Shown here one piece after another: positions 1-11,084 of a stretch of 64,000 bases of DNA. This stretch comes from Viscum album (lineage: Eukaryota; Streptophyta; Magnoliopsida; Santalales; Viscaceae), in contig OY728128.1 of the NCBI GenBank assembly GCA_963277665.1, positions 1,868,568,988 through 1,868,632,987 of the forward strand. Direction: 5' to 3'. The notes under the pieces are model-generated. The model made no database searches. It saw only the letters and a program-made list of their open reading frames with translations, and was not told where the DNA came from. Numbering within the stretch: the stretch's first letter is position 1; each line of letters starts with the position of its first letter. A program made the position numbers and the translations under genes.

Positions 1-749
1 AAGTTGAGTTATGATGTGATGTTATGTCATTGAATAAGTATGTGTGTGTGGGGGATGTGAGGTGATATGATGTTACATGGAAGGGGTGACGGATCCATTT
101 CGTGAGATTTTGGGTTGTGAGAGCAGAAAATTAGAGGTAAAGTGGTGAGGTGTGCCATATCATAGATGTTCATTATATTATATTATATTCTTGGTTGATT
201 TATTTGGTGATAGATCCTTGGTGAGGTTGCAGTTTTGGTTAGTATACCTATTTAGGTGTTGTTTGTTTCTACATATTTTACATGAGTGCATTAGTTTGAT
301 CTTTTCACATGTGCAATAGAGACTTTGGTTTTCTTAATGAGTATACTTGTATGATCACCCTATGTGTATAAAACAATTTTTAGGTTTCTAGGAGGACTTT
401 AATGATAATGATGGACCTTACTAACTGAACCATTGGACATTTTTTGTACCGCTACTCTAGTTTTTATTATGGGTATTTACTTGGAGACATTTATCTTTAT
501 CAGTTTTATTTACACATGCATTGTGGGATAGTTTTTGGATTTCTTTTATATATGTCATGTAGTTTATTTTGGTTTATTAATCAAATATCCTAGTCTTTTC
601 TTTCTTATAAAGGGAAATTCCTCCCATATTGTGAAATTTTTATACCCTCAGTTCTAGTTGCCAACCCGGGGCCTACTGGAGGTAGAACTCAGGGGGTCAT
701 TATCTCCCTCCCTTCACTCTGGTATCTTTGGTGGGAGGGGGTCATGATA
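1..749 (+). mobile_element. 5' LTR of gypsy element G1, 3' portion only
   Basis: This is the downstream part of a long terminal repeat; its start lies before the window. It aligns along its whole length with 8090-8824, the end of the solo LTR. Shared landmarks include ttctaggaggact, ggaccttact, cgctactctagtttttatt and the terminal ggtgggagggg block. It ends in gtcatgata, immediately followed by a primer-binding site, which fixes the boundary. The LTR would carry promoter and polyadenylation signals for G1, but no TATA box is visible in this part. Confidence 0.85.
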
Positions 750-752
750 AGA

Positions 753-764
753 TGGTATCAAATC
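753..764 (+). other. Primer-binding site (initiator-Met tRNA type)
   Basis: The sequence tggtatcaaatc lies three to four bases after the LTR end. It keeps the first eight bases of the usual plant initiator-methionine tRNA complement. This orients G1 on the plus strand and marks the start of its interior. Confidence 0.8.
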
Positions 765-1149
765 TGTTGGTCGAAATATATGATGGATTTCATAGATAGT
801 CATAGTGGGGATTGTATGGGTTAGTTTGGAAATAGTTCTAGTTGACCTTGGTGCGTGACATAGGCCACGGAGACTAGTTTAGACATGGGATTTTAGAGCA
901 CCCAACATCTAGTGAATGAAATATAAGCTTATTAAATGACCATGTGATATTGAACATCATTCATAGTAGAGACCTAGGAGAGGTTCATGAAACATAATGA
1001 CTTGTTTTATTTTTTTTTTATTTGGTTTTTTCAAGGAATGTTAAAATGTGTAAAATGAAATAAAATTATGTTAATTGGAATATCCCATAATAAAACTTCT
1101 ATACTACTGGTATTAAGAAATTATAATTTCCCTTTTATCTATTGATCTC
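765..1149 (+). other. G1 untranslated leader
   Basis: The stretch lies between the primer-binding site and the first gag-like reading frame. I see no domain, repeat or convincing ORF in it. It is AT-rich, with a T run near 1010. By position it is the 5' leader of G1. Confidence 0.5.
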
Positions 1150-2270
1150 AGTCATTGTATTAATTTGACTCAAGCAGTGGAGGTTTAGTAGGCTGAATCG
1201 GTTGGTCGCCAAAGGGTTAATCCGATTGAGGATGATGGTAAGTGGATGAGAACATTCGATATTTTCATAGGAAGGATTTGGGAATGTATGAGGGAATCAT
1301 TTCTGATGTGGTGATTGATGGATACCTAGAGGAGTTGGAGATCACTTTTAGTTTGATCTGTTCCCCAATAGAGTATTGGGTCCCCTTTCCATTTAGTCAG
1401 ATGTGAGGAGTTATGTGTCAGTGGTGGGAATTCTACCTTGCTGGGTGGAAGGAGGAAGATATTTCAAGGGATGACTTCCTGAATGATTTATATTCGGATT
1501 TCCATTCATTAACCATTAAGATTGTGAGGCCACAAAATCTTCTCTCCATTCAGTAACAAAGCATGTATTTCCTATAGATTATGATAAAGGTCGGGGACCT
1601 TCTACACATTTCCTCAGATCTTTTCCCAAATTAGGATTCTCGAGATAGGTGTCTGGAGGAGGCACTATGTCCTTTGATCCAGTATGCAGTTACCCCTTTT
1701 ACATTTTCAAAATATATGGAGGTTTGAAAGAAGGTAGAGGTGATAGAGTAAAAGCACTCACGAGGAGGCTTACTACATGATGGGAACCAACATAGTTCCT
1801 CAAGGGGTAGAGTTTTCAGTGATAGGTCTCAGGATCTTGGACCTTCAAGGTTTTGACTAGTTTAGAGTCGACCACAACAGCTTCCTTTCCAACCAATGGG
1901 GGCCAATGGCTTCCATACTCTTCCTCGAGACATAGGAACATTGTGTTTCTTCCTTGGGGTTTGTGGAAATCCTCATGATCACTACCCAGTGTCTATTCAA
2001 GACCATCTTGGTAGAGGTGGTCAGGTTCAGCATCATCCATAAAAATATTTACCAGGGAGGCTATTCCATTTGCAGGGACATTAGGATTATTCTATATCTA
2101 GTGTAGATGAGGAAGGTGGATGTCAACCTTAAGATGTACTGCATCCTTAGTCACCTTGACACAAGCATAGTTGTGGTTCTGAACATCAGTGGAAGGGTAG
2201 AGGAGTTGGGTTGGGAAATTTTCATGCATTGGTAGAAACAACATGAGAGAGGAAAGATATTATTTGTGGT
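1150..2270 (+). pseudogene. gag: G1 gag (capsid) remnant
   Basis: This is the decayed Ty3/gypsy capsid gene. The clearest match is 1440-1740. One frame reads KEEDISRDDFLNDLYSDF, the conserved retrotransposon-gag segment, followed across frameshifts by the 'cysteine-poor arm' region ending in FTFSKYMEV-like residues near 1700-1730. The region 1750-2270 is basic and Arg/Gly/Ser-rich in places, as expected for the gag tail. I could not find the CCHC zinc knuckle, so it is either lost or too damaged. Frames change several times. It lies between the leader and protease in standard gag-pol order. It cannot make capsid. Confidence 0.7.
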
Positions 2271-2283
2271 ACATTCAGTATAC

Positions 2284-2502
2284 CATGTAACCTTATTTAT
2301 AACTTGTTTGAATCAATAGATCCACACTCCTTTATTGAACCCACTCTATTCCCTAATCTAGGACTGGACATAGATAGGCTTTCTGTGGACCAGGATTTAA
2401 CTACACCAATCGGAGACCAGAACATATTTTTTTTATGCTTGTTGGGGATGTGCACTGATGATGTGGTAGCATCAGTCATGTATCACCCTTTTCTTACATG
2501 AC
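2284..2502 (+). pseudogene. pol: G1 aspartic protease remnant
   Basis: A 65-codon open stretch (from 2304) reads NLFESIDPHSFIEPTLFPNLGLDIDRL and continues with TPIGD. This aligns with the retropepsin active-site loop of plant gypsy elements. The catalytic Asp-Ser-Gly triplet is replaced (Glu-Ser-Ile), so the enzyme would be dead even if translated. In an intact element this protease cleaves the gag-pol polyprotein inside the virus-like particle. It follows gag and precedes RT, as expected. Confidence 0.8.
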
Positions 2503-2699
2503 ATACAACCATACAATTCCATCTTCTTTATCAACTGGTGGTATTCTATGTGTGATCTTATCTACTACTTCTGAAGGAGAGTCACTTTCTCAAATATAGA
2601 AGTTCTACGTTTGGTTCTCATTTGTAAGAGGGGTTTCTAGGTGTGCAGTCAGTGTTTGGATCGCCTATATTCATTGGTGGATGAGTGTTCTATAGAATC

Positions 2700-3480
2700 A
2701 GTTGACATAGGGACATAGGGGTCTCCCCAAGTTTTTATAGAGTTCATGGATGTTTTATCTGAAGAGTTCATGACCCTAACCCTTGATGTGACATTGAGTT
2801 TGGGATTAAGTTACAGCTTAGTGCTTCTCTGATTTCAATGGATACCTACTGAATGGAACCTTCTAAGTTGTGAGAGTTGAGGATTCATTTATATTATATA
2901 ATGAAAATAGGTTTCATCTGACCAAGTGTGTCTTCAAGGGGTTCCCTAGTGTTATTCACTAAGAAAGTGTATGGTAGTGTGATGTTGAGTATAGACTATC
3001 GGTGGTGAACCAAGTAATGACTAAGAATGGATATACTCTTCTAAGGATTGATGATATTTTCAAATATTTGTGGGGATAAATTTGGTTCTATAGGATCAAA
3101 CTATGGTATGGATATAACCAATTAAGGACAAAAGATAAATATATCTAAAATACTACCTTCAGATGTAGTTATAGACAGTTTTTGTTTATGGTAACACATT
3201 TCTGTGTTACGAACATCCCAGTTGTGTTCAGGAGGCTTATGAACTCCTTATTCCATGTTTTACTGGTCCAGTTTGGAAATTTCTTCATTGATTACATGCT
3301 GATATAATCAGGGTTAGAGGCGGAGCATGTTAAACATCTCAGAGTTTTTTTCCTATTCTTCGTCACCACCAGCTCTATGGAAGGTTTTCCGAGTGTAATA
3401 TTTGGACATAAGAGGTTCATTTCATAGGGAACATGGTTTCAGAACAAGGTGTGGCTATGGAAAAATCAATGGTAGAAACA
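2700..3480 (+). pseudogene. pol: G1 reverse transcriptase remnant
   Basis: Ty3/gypsy RT is spread over at least three frames. Recognisable blocks in order are a 'linker' Val-rich opening (2720-2800), RPSVSSRGSLVLFTKK plus IDYR (about 2905-3000), and the palm segment FGNFFIDY with SGLEAEHVKHLRVFF (3272-3350). The catalytic aspartate pair of the palm is Asp-Tyr here (codons 3290-3295), with a stop codon soon after. The thumb/connection continues with HHQLYGRFSECNIW near 3367-3405. The order matches the family and length is near normal, so it is decayed rather than truncated. Confidence 0.9.
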
Positions 3481-4012
3481 ATTGTTTCTTGTGAAGACCC
3501 CAAGAATGTTGTAGAGGTTCATAGATTTAATGGTCTCACATGCTATTATCAGAGTTCTAGGCCTGATTTATCTAAAGTTGTAGCCATGTTGATGGAATTG
3601 ACTAGGTAGGACCAAGATATTGTGTGGATTGATTAGTTCTAGGATGCATTCAGTTACCTAAATGGGAAATTGGTCAGTGATCCAGTTCTGTATCTACAGG
3701 AGGAGGGTGTGTTGTTTGATTTATTCTATGACACATCAGATCTGGGATTAGGGTGAATCATAATGAAATTGAAGGCATATATCTCTTATGGGTCTATGTA
3801 TTTATGCCCTCATGAATTTAAAAATTACACCAATGATCTAGAGATAGAGGAAACTGAATTTTTACTAATGTTGGAAGAAAATTACTTAATTAGGGTGCAC
3901 TTTGTAGACTTCATAGATTACAAGAGTTTGAGGTATGTCATTTTTCAGTGTGGTCTGAATCTACAACAGCAGAGGTGGATGTATTTTCCATATAACTTTG
4001 ATTTTTAGATAT
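3481..4012 (+). pseudogene. pol: G1 RNase H remnant
   Basis: The frame reads EDPKNVVEVHRFNGLTCYYQ, the RT-RNase H connection, then DPVLYLQEEGVLFDLFYDTSDLGLG, the first RNase H strands. An 81-codon open stretch (3763-4008) holds AYISYGSMYLCPHEFKNYTNDLEIEETEF and DYKSLRYVIFQCGLNLQQQRWMYF. These are hallmark segments of the gypsy RNase H, which removes the RNA template during reverse transcription. In-frame TAG codons replace probable Gln and Arg/Trp codons. Stops make it non-functional. Confidence 0.9.
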
Positions 4013-4309
4013 CCTAAACCTTAGGAAAATGGAATTTAATTGTTCATTATTTGACTAGAAAGTAACTAAAGGATGTTTTTTGGGAGTCCACATATTCATG
4101 GAAACCTATAAGGGAGTTGGTGGCCCTATAATTAAATGAAAAGTTGGATGGTTGTGGAGGCTATTTGATTTCGATGAAGTTTAAATCTTATCTCATGTGG
4201 AATTTGGAGTATCAGGGTGGTGAATCATTGGCAGAGGTGTTTTCCAATTAGGTTGTCCATGGTGATGCTCAGGAAGGGTAGTCAGAGAATGGTTAGAACT
4301 GAATGTTGT

Positions 4310-4990
4310 TTCATGGGAGGTTGTTTGTTCTGGTAGTGATGTGCGAGGGATTTATTTGTGAGTTTTATATGTCACCTTTGTTGGTACACCCATGATTTTC
4401 CAAAATATATCATGGAATGAGGAATCAGCTTTCATGGTCTGGGATAAAACATTAAGTGGTAGAGTTTTTGGCTCGGTGTTTGGTTTTCCATCCTATAAAG
4501 GTCGGTCATCATACTACTGGAGGTTTTTCGTAGCCCTTAGATGTTCCTATGTTGAAATGGGATTATGTCTTGATGGATTTCACCACATGGTTAACTAGAA
4601 ACCTGGGTGGTTGTGATGCTATCTGGATGATTGTTGATCAGTTAATGAAATCAACACACTTTCTAGAAATTAAGGACTCCAGAATAGTAGATGTTTTGAA
4701 AAAAGGGTATGTGGAGGATGTGGTGCATCTACATGGAGTTATGAGGTCCATTGTATTGGATCGAGATAAACATTTTACCTCATGGTTTTGGAGGGAATTT
4801 TAGCACCCAATTATGCCTCAACACTTCATTACATTCTCAAACAAATCAACAGAGAGAACTGACTGTCCAGACGATGGAGGATTTTTTTTGGGAATGTCTT
4901 GGAATTTGGTAGATTATGGATACAACACCTTCCCTTGGTTTAGTTCACTTATAATAATAGCCATAAATATTACATTTGAATGGATACATT
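4310..4990 (+). pseudogene. pol: G1 integrase, zinc-binding and catalytic core remnant
   Basis: The HHCC domain is readable at 4317-4530 (SKIYHGMRNQLSWSGIK, then EFLARCLVFHP); the first Cys is kept and the second is Phe. The core follows in one 84-codon open stretch: KWDYVLMDFTTWL (first catalytic Asp kept), CDAIWMIVDQLMKSTHFLEI, VVHLHGV, then VLDRDKHFTSWFWREF (second Asp kept). The catalytic Glu region is at 4845-4885 across a frameshift (NKSTERT). Gypsy integrase inserts the DNA copy into the host genome. Stops at 4801-4803 and several frameshifts inactivate it. Confidence 0.9.
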
Positions 4991-5475
4991 TGAGTCTTTG
5001 TACTTGAGGCCATGTCGTTATCCATTATGTTGGACAGAGGTTGGGGTTGTAATATTGTATTTACCCAATGTGGTGCAGAGCACGACAGAGAAGGTCTGGT
5101 TGGTTCAATAAAGGATGGAAGTAGGAAAGGGTCAGAAAAAGTCATATTTCCATCATTGGAGGAGTTCCTTGGAGTTTCATGTTGGGAAATATGTGTTCTT
5201 TAAGGTTTCCCTTCAATAAGGGCAGCATAGGTTCGACAAAGGAAGTAATTTCTCACCCAGGTTTGTTGGCCCTTCAAGGTGTTGGGGCACATTGGTGAGA
5301 TGACATACCAGTTAGAACTTCTGCCTCGATAGGACTATACCCCTGATACCTTCCATTTCTCTCAACTCCATCAGTATCTCCATTATGATTCCCTTGAGAA
5401 TGAATGAGTAGATTTGGATATTGAGGATGATGCAACCTTCATGGAGCATCCAGTAGAGAACCAAGACCGTCAAGA
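4991..5475 (+). pseudogene. pol: G1 integrase C-terminus and pol end
   Basis: The C-terminal part of gypsy integrase continues after the core. It reads LRPCRYPLCWTEVG (about 5005-5045), then EFHVGKYVFFKVS (5170-5210), and SPRFVGPFKVLGHIG with YQLELLP (5250-5330), the GPY/F-type module of chromovirus-like elements. It continues to FMEHPVENQDRQEKVF (5438-5487), typical of the linker before a chromodomain. The chromodomain itself is absent: the frame passes straight into another integrase copy near 5475. Confidence 0.85.
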
Positions 5476-5677
5476 GAAGGTGTTTCGATTTGTGAATAAA
5501 TACTTGTTGGAGGAGGCTTACAGTTCATCATTATCTATTAATCCTATAAGAATAATTATATATAGAGATCTAAAATATTGTTTTTGGGGTAACATAGAGA
5601 GAGATGTTGTAGATTATGTATCCCAGTTCTTAGCATGTTAGTATGTTAAATATGTGAGACATATGTCTAAGGGGATG
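5476..5677 (+). pseudogene. pol: G2 integrase zinc-binding domain fragment
   Basis: The same reading frame as the end of G1 continues as LLEEAYSSSLSINP, IYRDLKYCFWGNI and DYVSQFLACQYVKYV (5506-5656). This is a second copy of the HHCC region, which lies upstream of the catalytic core in any single element, so it cannot belong to G1 in this order. The first His-region residue is Asn and one Cys is kept. It stops exactly at the solo LTR and resumes with the next codons of the domain after 8825, so it is one element (G2) interrupted by an LTR. Confidence 0.85.
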
Positions 5678-5764
5678 TGTAATGGCCCAAACCGTCTCGA
5701 TTGTTACTTTACAAAAAATATAATGATTGGGTTTTTTGGGGGGAAATATAGGGTTCTTTTGAAT

Positions 5765-6465
5765 ATGTGTGAAATTCCAATTGTGATACATTCCAACAGT
5801 CTTATAAATTTTCAATTTTCCAATGGTGAGTCATTCCAAATGTGGGTCATTCCAAAAAAATTTGCAAATTTATAGTATTCCAATAGTGATTCATTCCAAA
5901 ATCTTGTCTAACTTCCATTTTCCAAGAGTGATTCATTCCTATGGTGAGTCATTTCAACACTTTTCCATATTCTATTTTCTCTACGGTGAGTCATTCTAAT
6001 AGTGAGGTGTTATGATAGTTTTATAAATTTCAAGATTTCTAATGGTAACTCATTCTAATGATGATTCATTCCAATAGTTTTCCAAATTTACACTCTTTGA
6101 AATGGTGATTCATTCCAATAGTGATATGTTATAGTAGTTTTTCAAATTTCCAGTTTTCCTATGGCGAATTATTCTAATTGTGATTCATTCCAATGGTGAT
6201 TCATTCAATTAGTTTTCCAAATTTCTAATTTTCCAAATGTTATTTTATCTAATGGTGTGTCATTCCAATAGTTCTCTAAATTTCTAGTTTTCCTATGATG
6301 AGTCATTCCAAAGGTGATTTGTTGCAACAGTTTTGTAAATTTCAATTTTTCCATTGGTGATTCATTCCAATGGTGATTTATTTCAATTTTTTCCAAATTT
6401 CCATTTTTCCAATGGTGATTCATTATAATGGTTATGCATTCCAATAGTTTTCTAAACCTATAGAA
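5765..6465 (+). repeat. Degenerate 60-bp tandem array in solo LTR
   Basis: About eleven irregular units of 57-75 bp each combine agttttccaaatttc with one or two copies of ggtgattcattccaat. Four copies keep a perfect TGAGTCA (5827, 5945, 5987, 6299); most others read TGATTCA. The motif pattern is seen directly. A role as a transcription-factor array in the LTR promoter is inference. Confidence 0.8.
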
Positions 6466-7321
6466 TTTTTCATATTTCAAAAAAAATACATAATTTCTAT
6501 TTTGACGTCTTTTATAACATAAATTGAGAATAATACATAAATAAATGTTCTTTAAAGTCGTTTAAAAGGTGATTAATCATATACTTATTTTATAAAAAAT
6601 CTATTGACCTTTTAAATGTGTAAACCATTTTGATTAATGGGTTCCTCTTTTAATGGTCAGTTAAAATTGTATCCAACCCCTAGTATCAAATCAATTCATT
6701 CTATATAGGAGACATGTCATCCCTCTATTTTGGATTATTTTCTCTTGATTTGAGAGGCCATATGTCCTTAATTAATGGGAACCAGGGAACTGGTTTCTAC
6801 AGTTATATTGATTTTTCCTAGAATAAGTTCCCTTGAGTATGCACGCCCCTATTTTTGTGCAACATGTTTTGGAAAAAGACTCTTTCTACCAAGTAGGTTT
6901 TTCTTTTGTTTCTCCTTATGTGTTTCATGTGGGATGGGTTTTCTATTCTCATATCTTGTGAACATAGTTTCATCTAGATTAAAAAATTTAATTAATCAGA
7001 TTAAATTTAATTTAAAGTAGTAGGGGATTGTGAAGTTTGATGTTGCAAATTTTTGTTAATTCGATTTGATTTGATTTGATATTTTGTTTGTATAGGTGTA
7101 ATGAATTTATAAAAAACATGTTTTTATTTATGTCATGATTATGATATAGAAACTTCCTATTTAAACCTCTATTTTTTATTGTTTTATTATCACCATAAAT
7201 AACCAACTAACAAAATATATTCTGATAATAGAATGGATTCCCCAAGATTAAATTTCTTGTTTTATAACACCTATAATTAATGAAGTGGAACAGAATAATA
7301 TACCCTTTTCTAAATAAAAAA

Positions 7322-7490
7322 ATGTGTATTGTTGTGGTATGTGATGTGATGTGTGTGGGGAAGTATATGTGATATGGTTATGTGGTGGGGTTGTGACGGT
7401 GGTTATGGTGTTGTGGTGAAGTGGGGCTTTGATCGGTGTTGTGATGTGGTTATGCAGTGGGGTTGTAACAAAATGTGGGACTACATGTGG
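7322..7490 (+). repeat. G/T-rich imperfect repeat
   Basis: A markedly G-rich stretch in an AT-rich setting, with two copies of tggttatgYRGTGGGGTTGT about 70 bp apart and several tgtgatgtg words. An open frame across it (7353-7565) is low-complexity and I do not regard it as a gene. Confidence 0.6.
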
Positions 7491-8824
7491 TTTTTGGGTT
7501 TTTATATTGTACTTTATTTTTTATACTATTTTTGTGTTAGATTCCTAATTAGTTATGTATGGTGAAATGAAGAATATGGGGAATTTCTAATGAATAAATA
7601 TTATGATTCTTATTGTATGATAAGTAAGAGTTAATGTTTTATATGGAATGGTTTGGTAATAGAGAATCTGTAAAATCACATAAGGATAATAAAAAATTAA
7701 AATATGAACTATGGATTGTGTATTTCTTATGGGGGTTGTTCATTTAGATTCTTTAGTAAAATTAGATTGTTCTATGAATTTTTTTTTACCTTTGATGTGA
7801 ACCAGTAAAATGGGGATAGTGTACAATTTATCTATATATGTATACCCTTGTGTATTTTTGTGATTTCTATATGCATCTCACCCTAATTAATAACTATGGG
7901 TCGACACCCACGTGGTTAGGTGGGGGTGTTTTTCTCAACATTACGGTGAGAGGATAAATGGATGGCTACCCTCTCATTCACACTTCCTCTTTTAGAAGAT
8001 GAGAATGACATGCAAGGAATGTGATGGCCAGAAGTCAGAAGTCCCACTGCCAAGTTGTGATATGATGATATTTATAGCCCAGGTATTATTCGGTGGGTTG
8101 TGATGTGTTGTGATGTCCTAGGTGTGTGGGGTGGTATGTGATGTGTTGTGATGTCAATCGGAAGGGGTTGAAGCTCTAGGATGTATTCCATTTGTGTACA
8201 AGAGCATAAAATTAGTGGAAAAGTAGTGAAATATACCCTATTATTGATGATCTATATATTATATTATATATTTTGTTGCATTATTTAGTGACTGATCCAT
8301 GGTGAGTTTGGGGTTTTGTTTATTATACCTATTTAGGTGTTGTTTGGTTATACTAATTTCACATTTGAATATTAGTTTTCTATTTTACATGTGCATGAGA
8401 TGTTTTAGTTTTCCTACTGAGTATACCTTTATTATCATTCTATGTATATAAAAAAATTCAAGATTCTAGGAGGACTTCATTGACCATGATGGACCTTACT
8501 AGCCAGACCTTCGGACAGTTGTTTTATCGCTACTCTAGTTTTTATTTTGGGTATTTACTTTGAATACTATTCTCTATATTAGATTTATTTACACATACAT
8601 TGTCGGATGGATTTTTTAATTATTTTATATACATCAGGGAGTTTATTGTTGTTGATTCAAAATATCTCCTAATATTTTTCTCTTGTAAAGTTAAATGCAT
8701 CCTATATTGTGATATTTTTATACCATATGTGTTAGTTGCTATCTCGGGGCCTACGTGTGACAAGACATGGGGATCATTAACTCTATCCTTAATTGTGGTA
8801 TATTTGGTGGGAGGGGTCACGATA

Positions 8825-9479
8825 TGATGTTACAATAATTACCCATATGATAATGGAAATGCTAAAACATCACCATGAATTTTTTATAAGACTCCCAAAA
8901 AATATTAAATGACACACAGCTATTTGGATAGTTTTAGATTGCCTTAAAAATTCAACACACTTCACTATTATAAGAGAATATTTCTCTCTTTAAAAGGTTA
9001 ATATAATTTATATTAATTAATTGGTATGGTTTCATGGAATACCACATTATATGTATCTAATAAATATCCAATATTTAGCTCAATGTTCAAGAAAAGTATT
9101 CAACAAGATCTGGATATAGAGTTGAGTTTTCATACAAAATATTGTAGCTAGATAAATGGTAATTCATTGAGAACCATTAAAACCCTATAGGATATTCTAA
9201 GATCTTGTTCTATGTACTTTAAATGCAGTTAGTAATAACACCTTCCCCTAGTAAAATTTTCTTGCACTAATAGATTTCACTCAATCACTTAGATAGTTCC
9301 TTATGAATCCCTTTATGGAAATATGTTTTGAACATCAATGTGATGGGATGAAGTTTTAGAAAGGAATCCATTAGGACCTGATCTTATTGAGGAAATGGTA
9401 GTGAAATTAATAGCCATTAAACAACTTATCTTGGTAGATCATAGTTGAAAAAGGTGTTTTTTTGTTATTGGTTGAAGTA
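8825..9479 (+). pseudogene. pol: G2 integrase core and C-terminal part
   Basis: After the solo LTR the G2 integrase resumes. Visible pieces are NITMNFL (first catalytic Asp now Asn) near 8875, TAIWIVLDCLKNSTHFTII (8915-8975), VWFHGIP (9028-9050), and a strongly decayed core with several TAG/TAA codons. Then come NPFMEICFEHQCDGMKF (9305-9360) and RNPLGPDLIEEMVVKLIAIK (9362-9423). The copia insertion cuts the C-terminal Glu-Phe-Glu-Val-type segment at 9479, and the same segment continues at 21287. Confidence 0.85.
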
Positions 9480-10679
9480 GGACACTCAATAGGGGTGAAT
9501 TGAGTTCCTAATAAGAAAATTCATTTAAAATGGATTAAACAAATTCCTAAAATTATAATAAAAGATAGCCCAATAAAAAAAGTAGCAGATTTATATAAGT
9601 ATTGGTATATTTAATGATTTCTCAAAGAGTGATTATTTCTCAGTTGAAATATTAAGAAATACTATTTTGAATTTTGAAATCAATTTACTAAAAAAATGTA
9701 AAATAATTACTATCTAGGATTAACTATAAAAGTGAAGTAAGTGATTTTAGTTTTAAATAGATAAAGCAATGAAAACTGAACTTTGAAAGGCATTGTGAAA
9801 ATAACAGCAACAGATTCAATCTCAAGCTAAAAATTAGTCCTCTTTACTTGTTGATCACTTTCCACCAATGATTTTATAGAAATAAGCATGATCCACAACC
9901 TGGATTGAGGTATTCAAAAGCACATACAGTGTTTTCAAGGCCACATATACTTCTTCCACAGTTTTTTTGGGTGTGGAAAATGTGACAGGACATGTTGGGA
10001 CCTCTTTACCTATTATCAGTGGGAATAAAAGGTGTAAAAAGATGTGTTGAGAAGATATCTATGTATCTTCAATTTATTCATAGGATTTAGTGTGTGTTCA
10101 TAAAATAGAAATAATCCCACACTGCTCATTATCTAAATAAGGATTCAAAATACACAAGATAAAAGAGTATAAGGGATAGTGTTTCTTTGTGTGACATGTG
10201 GTGTAGCTTTTTGACTCCTTTAAGGTATCTTGAAATGAAGCACTATTAATTTATCCGAATACTTTTGTAAAATATAGTATCATAGAGGCTTCTGTCACAT
10301 GGTGTATGAATTATCCATGTGCAAAGAAATATTTTTCTTCATGTGTTCTTAGAATGTTTGAAGTATAAGCTCACATGCATACAACACGGCTTCTTTGTTT
10401 TCTAATACTAGTTGAGTCTTATTTTATATCGTCTATCACCATGCATGTCTTGATCCTTTTTGTTTCATATCTTTTTGGAAATTTAGATTTTAGCTTTTTA
10501 TTATTCAGAATAAACCATGTTCTCAATCATTATCTAGTATGTTGTACCTTGTACAATCGTCTTACAATGATTTAAATGTTTTATGAAAAAGGATAGCAAA
10601 ATTTCATTAAAATATTCAATAGAATTAATTTCCACAAATATGAACATTATAAATATTGAATTTATATTTGATATAGGAA

Positions 10680-10960
10680 AGGTAGTGGTGAGTCTTTTGA
10701 TTGGTGAGTCTAGTTTTGGAATGGTGTATTTGGAGTGGTGATTCCTTAGAATAGTGAGTCTTTGGAGTAGTGAGTCTAGTTCTAAGATAGTGACTCAAAC
10801 TTAACGATGGATCCAGAGAGGTGAGCCAGGAATGAAATCATCCTTTAGTAAATCTCAAGCATTGACTTAGGATTGGTGAGTTAAGAATGAGGATTCATCA
10901 TTCGGTAAATTAGGAGTAGTGACTCAGGAACGTTGATTCAGGAATGGTGAGTCATACTTA
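10680..10960 (-). repeat. GTGAGTCT/TGACTCA motif cluster in copia 3' LTR
   Basis: At least ten short irregular copies of ggtgagtct or gtgactcag occur in 280 bp. Perfect TGACTCA/TGAGTCA occurs at 10791, 10920 and 10948. The partner LTR has the same cluster at 20880-21135 with perfect cores at 21067 and 21095, so it was present in the ancestral LTR. Function as a regulatory array is inferred. Confidence 0.75.
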
Positions 10961-11070
10961 GTGCATTCTACAGTCTTCCTTTATATTCTAAAGGCTCATA
11001 TAACAAAGTAATCTCATTAGAAATATAATTATTCATGATTTTTGGTTATTAAAACTAGTATAGTTCAACA

Positions 11071-11084
11071 ATATCCACCTTTTG
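11071..11084 (-). other. Polypurine tract of copia element
   Basis: On the minus strand caaaaggtggatat sits directly before TGTTGAAC. The position and purine bias match the plus-strand primer of copia elements. It supports an LTR start at 11070. Confidence 0.6.

Larger units (their letters stand above)
5678..8824 (+). mobile_element. Solo LTR (about 3.1 kb) of the G1 family
   Basis: It begins tgtaatggcccaaacc, a typical gypsy LTR start, and ends gtcacgata. The last 735 bases align with the G1 LTR at 1-749. It is flanked by ggatg (5673-5677) and tgatg (8825-8829), a 5-bp target duplication with one change. The integrase reading of G2 is split exactly here and continues across it. No primer site, gag or pol lies inside, so it is the product of LTR-LTR recombination that removed the interior. 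Internal content: a 60-bp repeat array at 5765-6465 and a G/T-rich repeat at 7322-7490. The remaining 6500-7300 and 7500-8090 are AT-rich with no further structure that I recognise. Confidence 0.85.

Noticed and set aside
2304..2501. Small host gene encoding a 65-residue protein
   Set aside because: It is the decayed protease of G1, in the right order between gag and RT.
5414..5641. Single novel gene of 75 codons
   Set aside because: Its two halves match different integrase regions of two elements; it is a junction product.
5765..6465. CRISPR-like array
   Set aside because: Units vary in length and sequence with no unique spacers; plant nuclear DNA; it is an LTR tandem repeat.
6205..6480. 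His/Asn-rich minus-strand gene of 91 codons
   Set aside because: Antisense translation of the 60-bp LTR repeat array.
7353..7565. Trp/Gly-rich small protein gene
   Set aside because: Low-complexity G/T-rich repeat inside the solo LTR.
8825..8840. Primer-binding site after the solo LTR
   Set aside because: tgatgttacaa fits the resumed integrase codons of G2 and the target duplication better.
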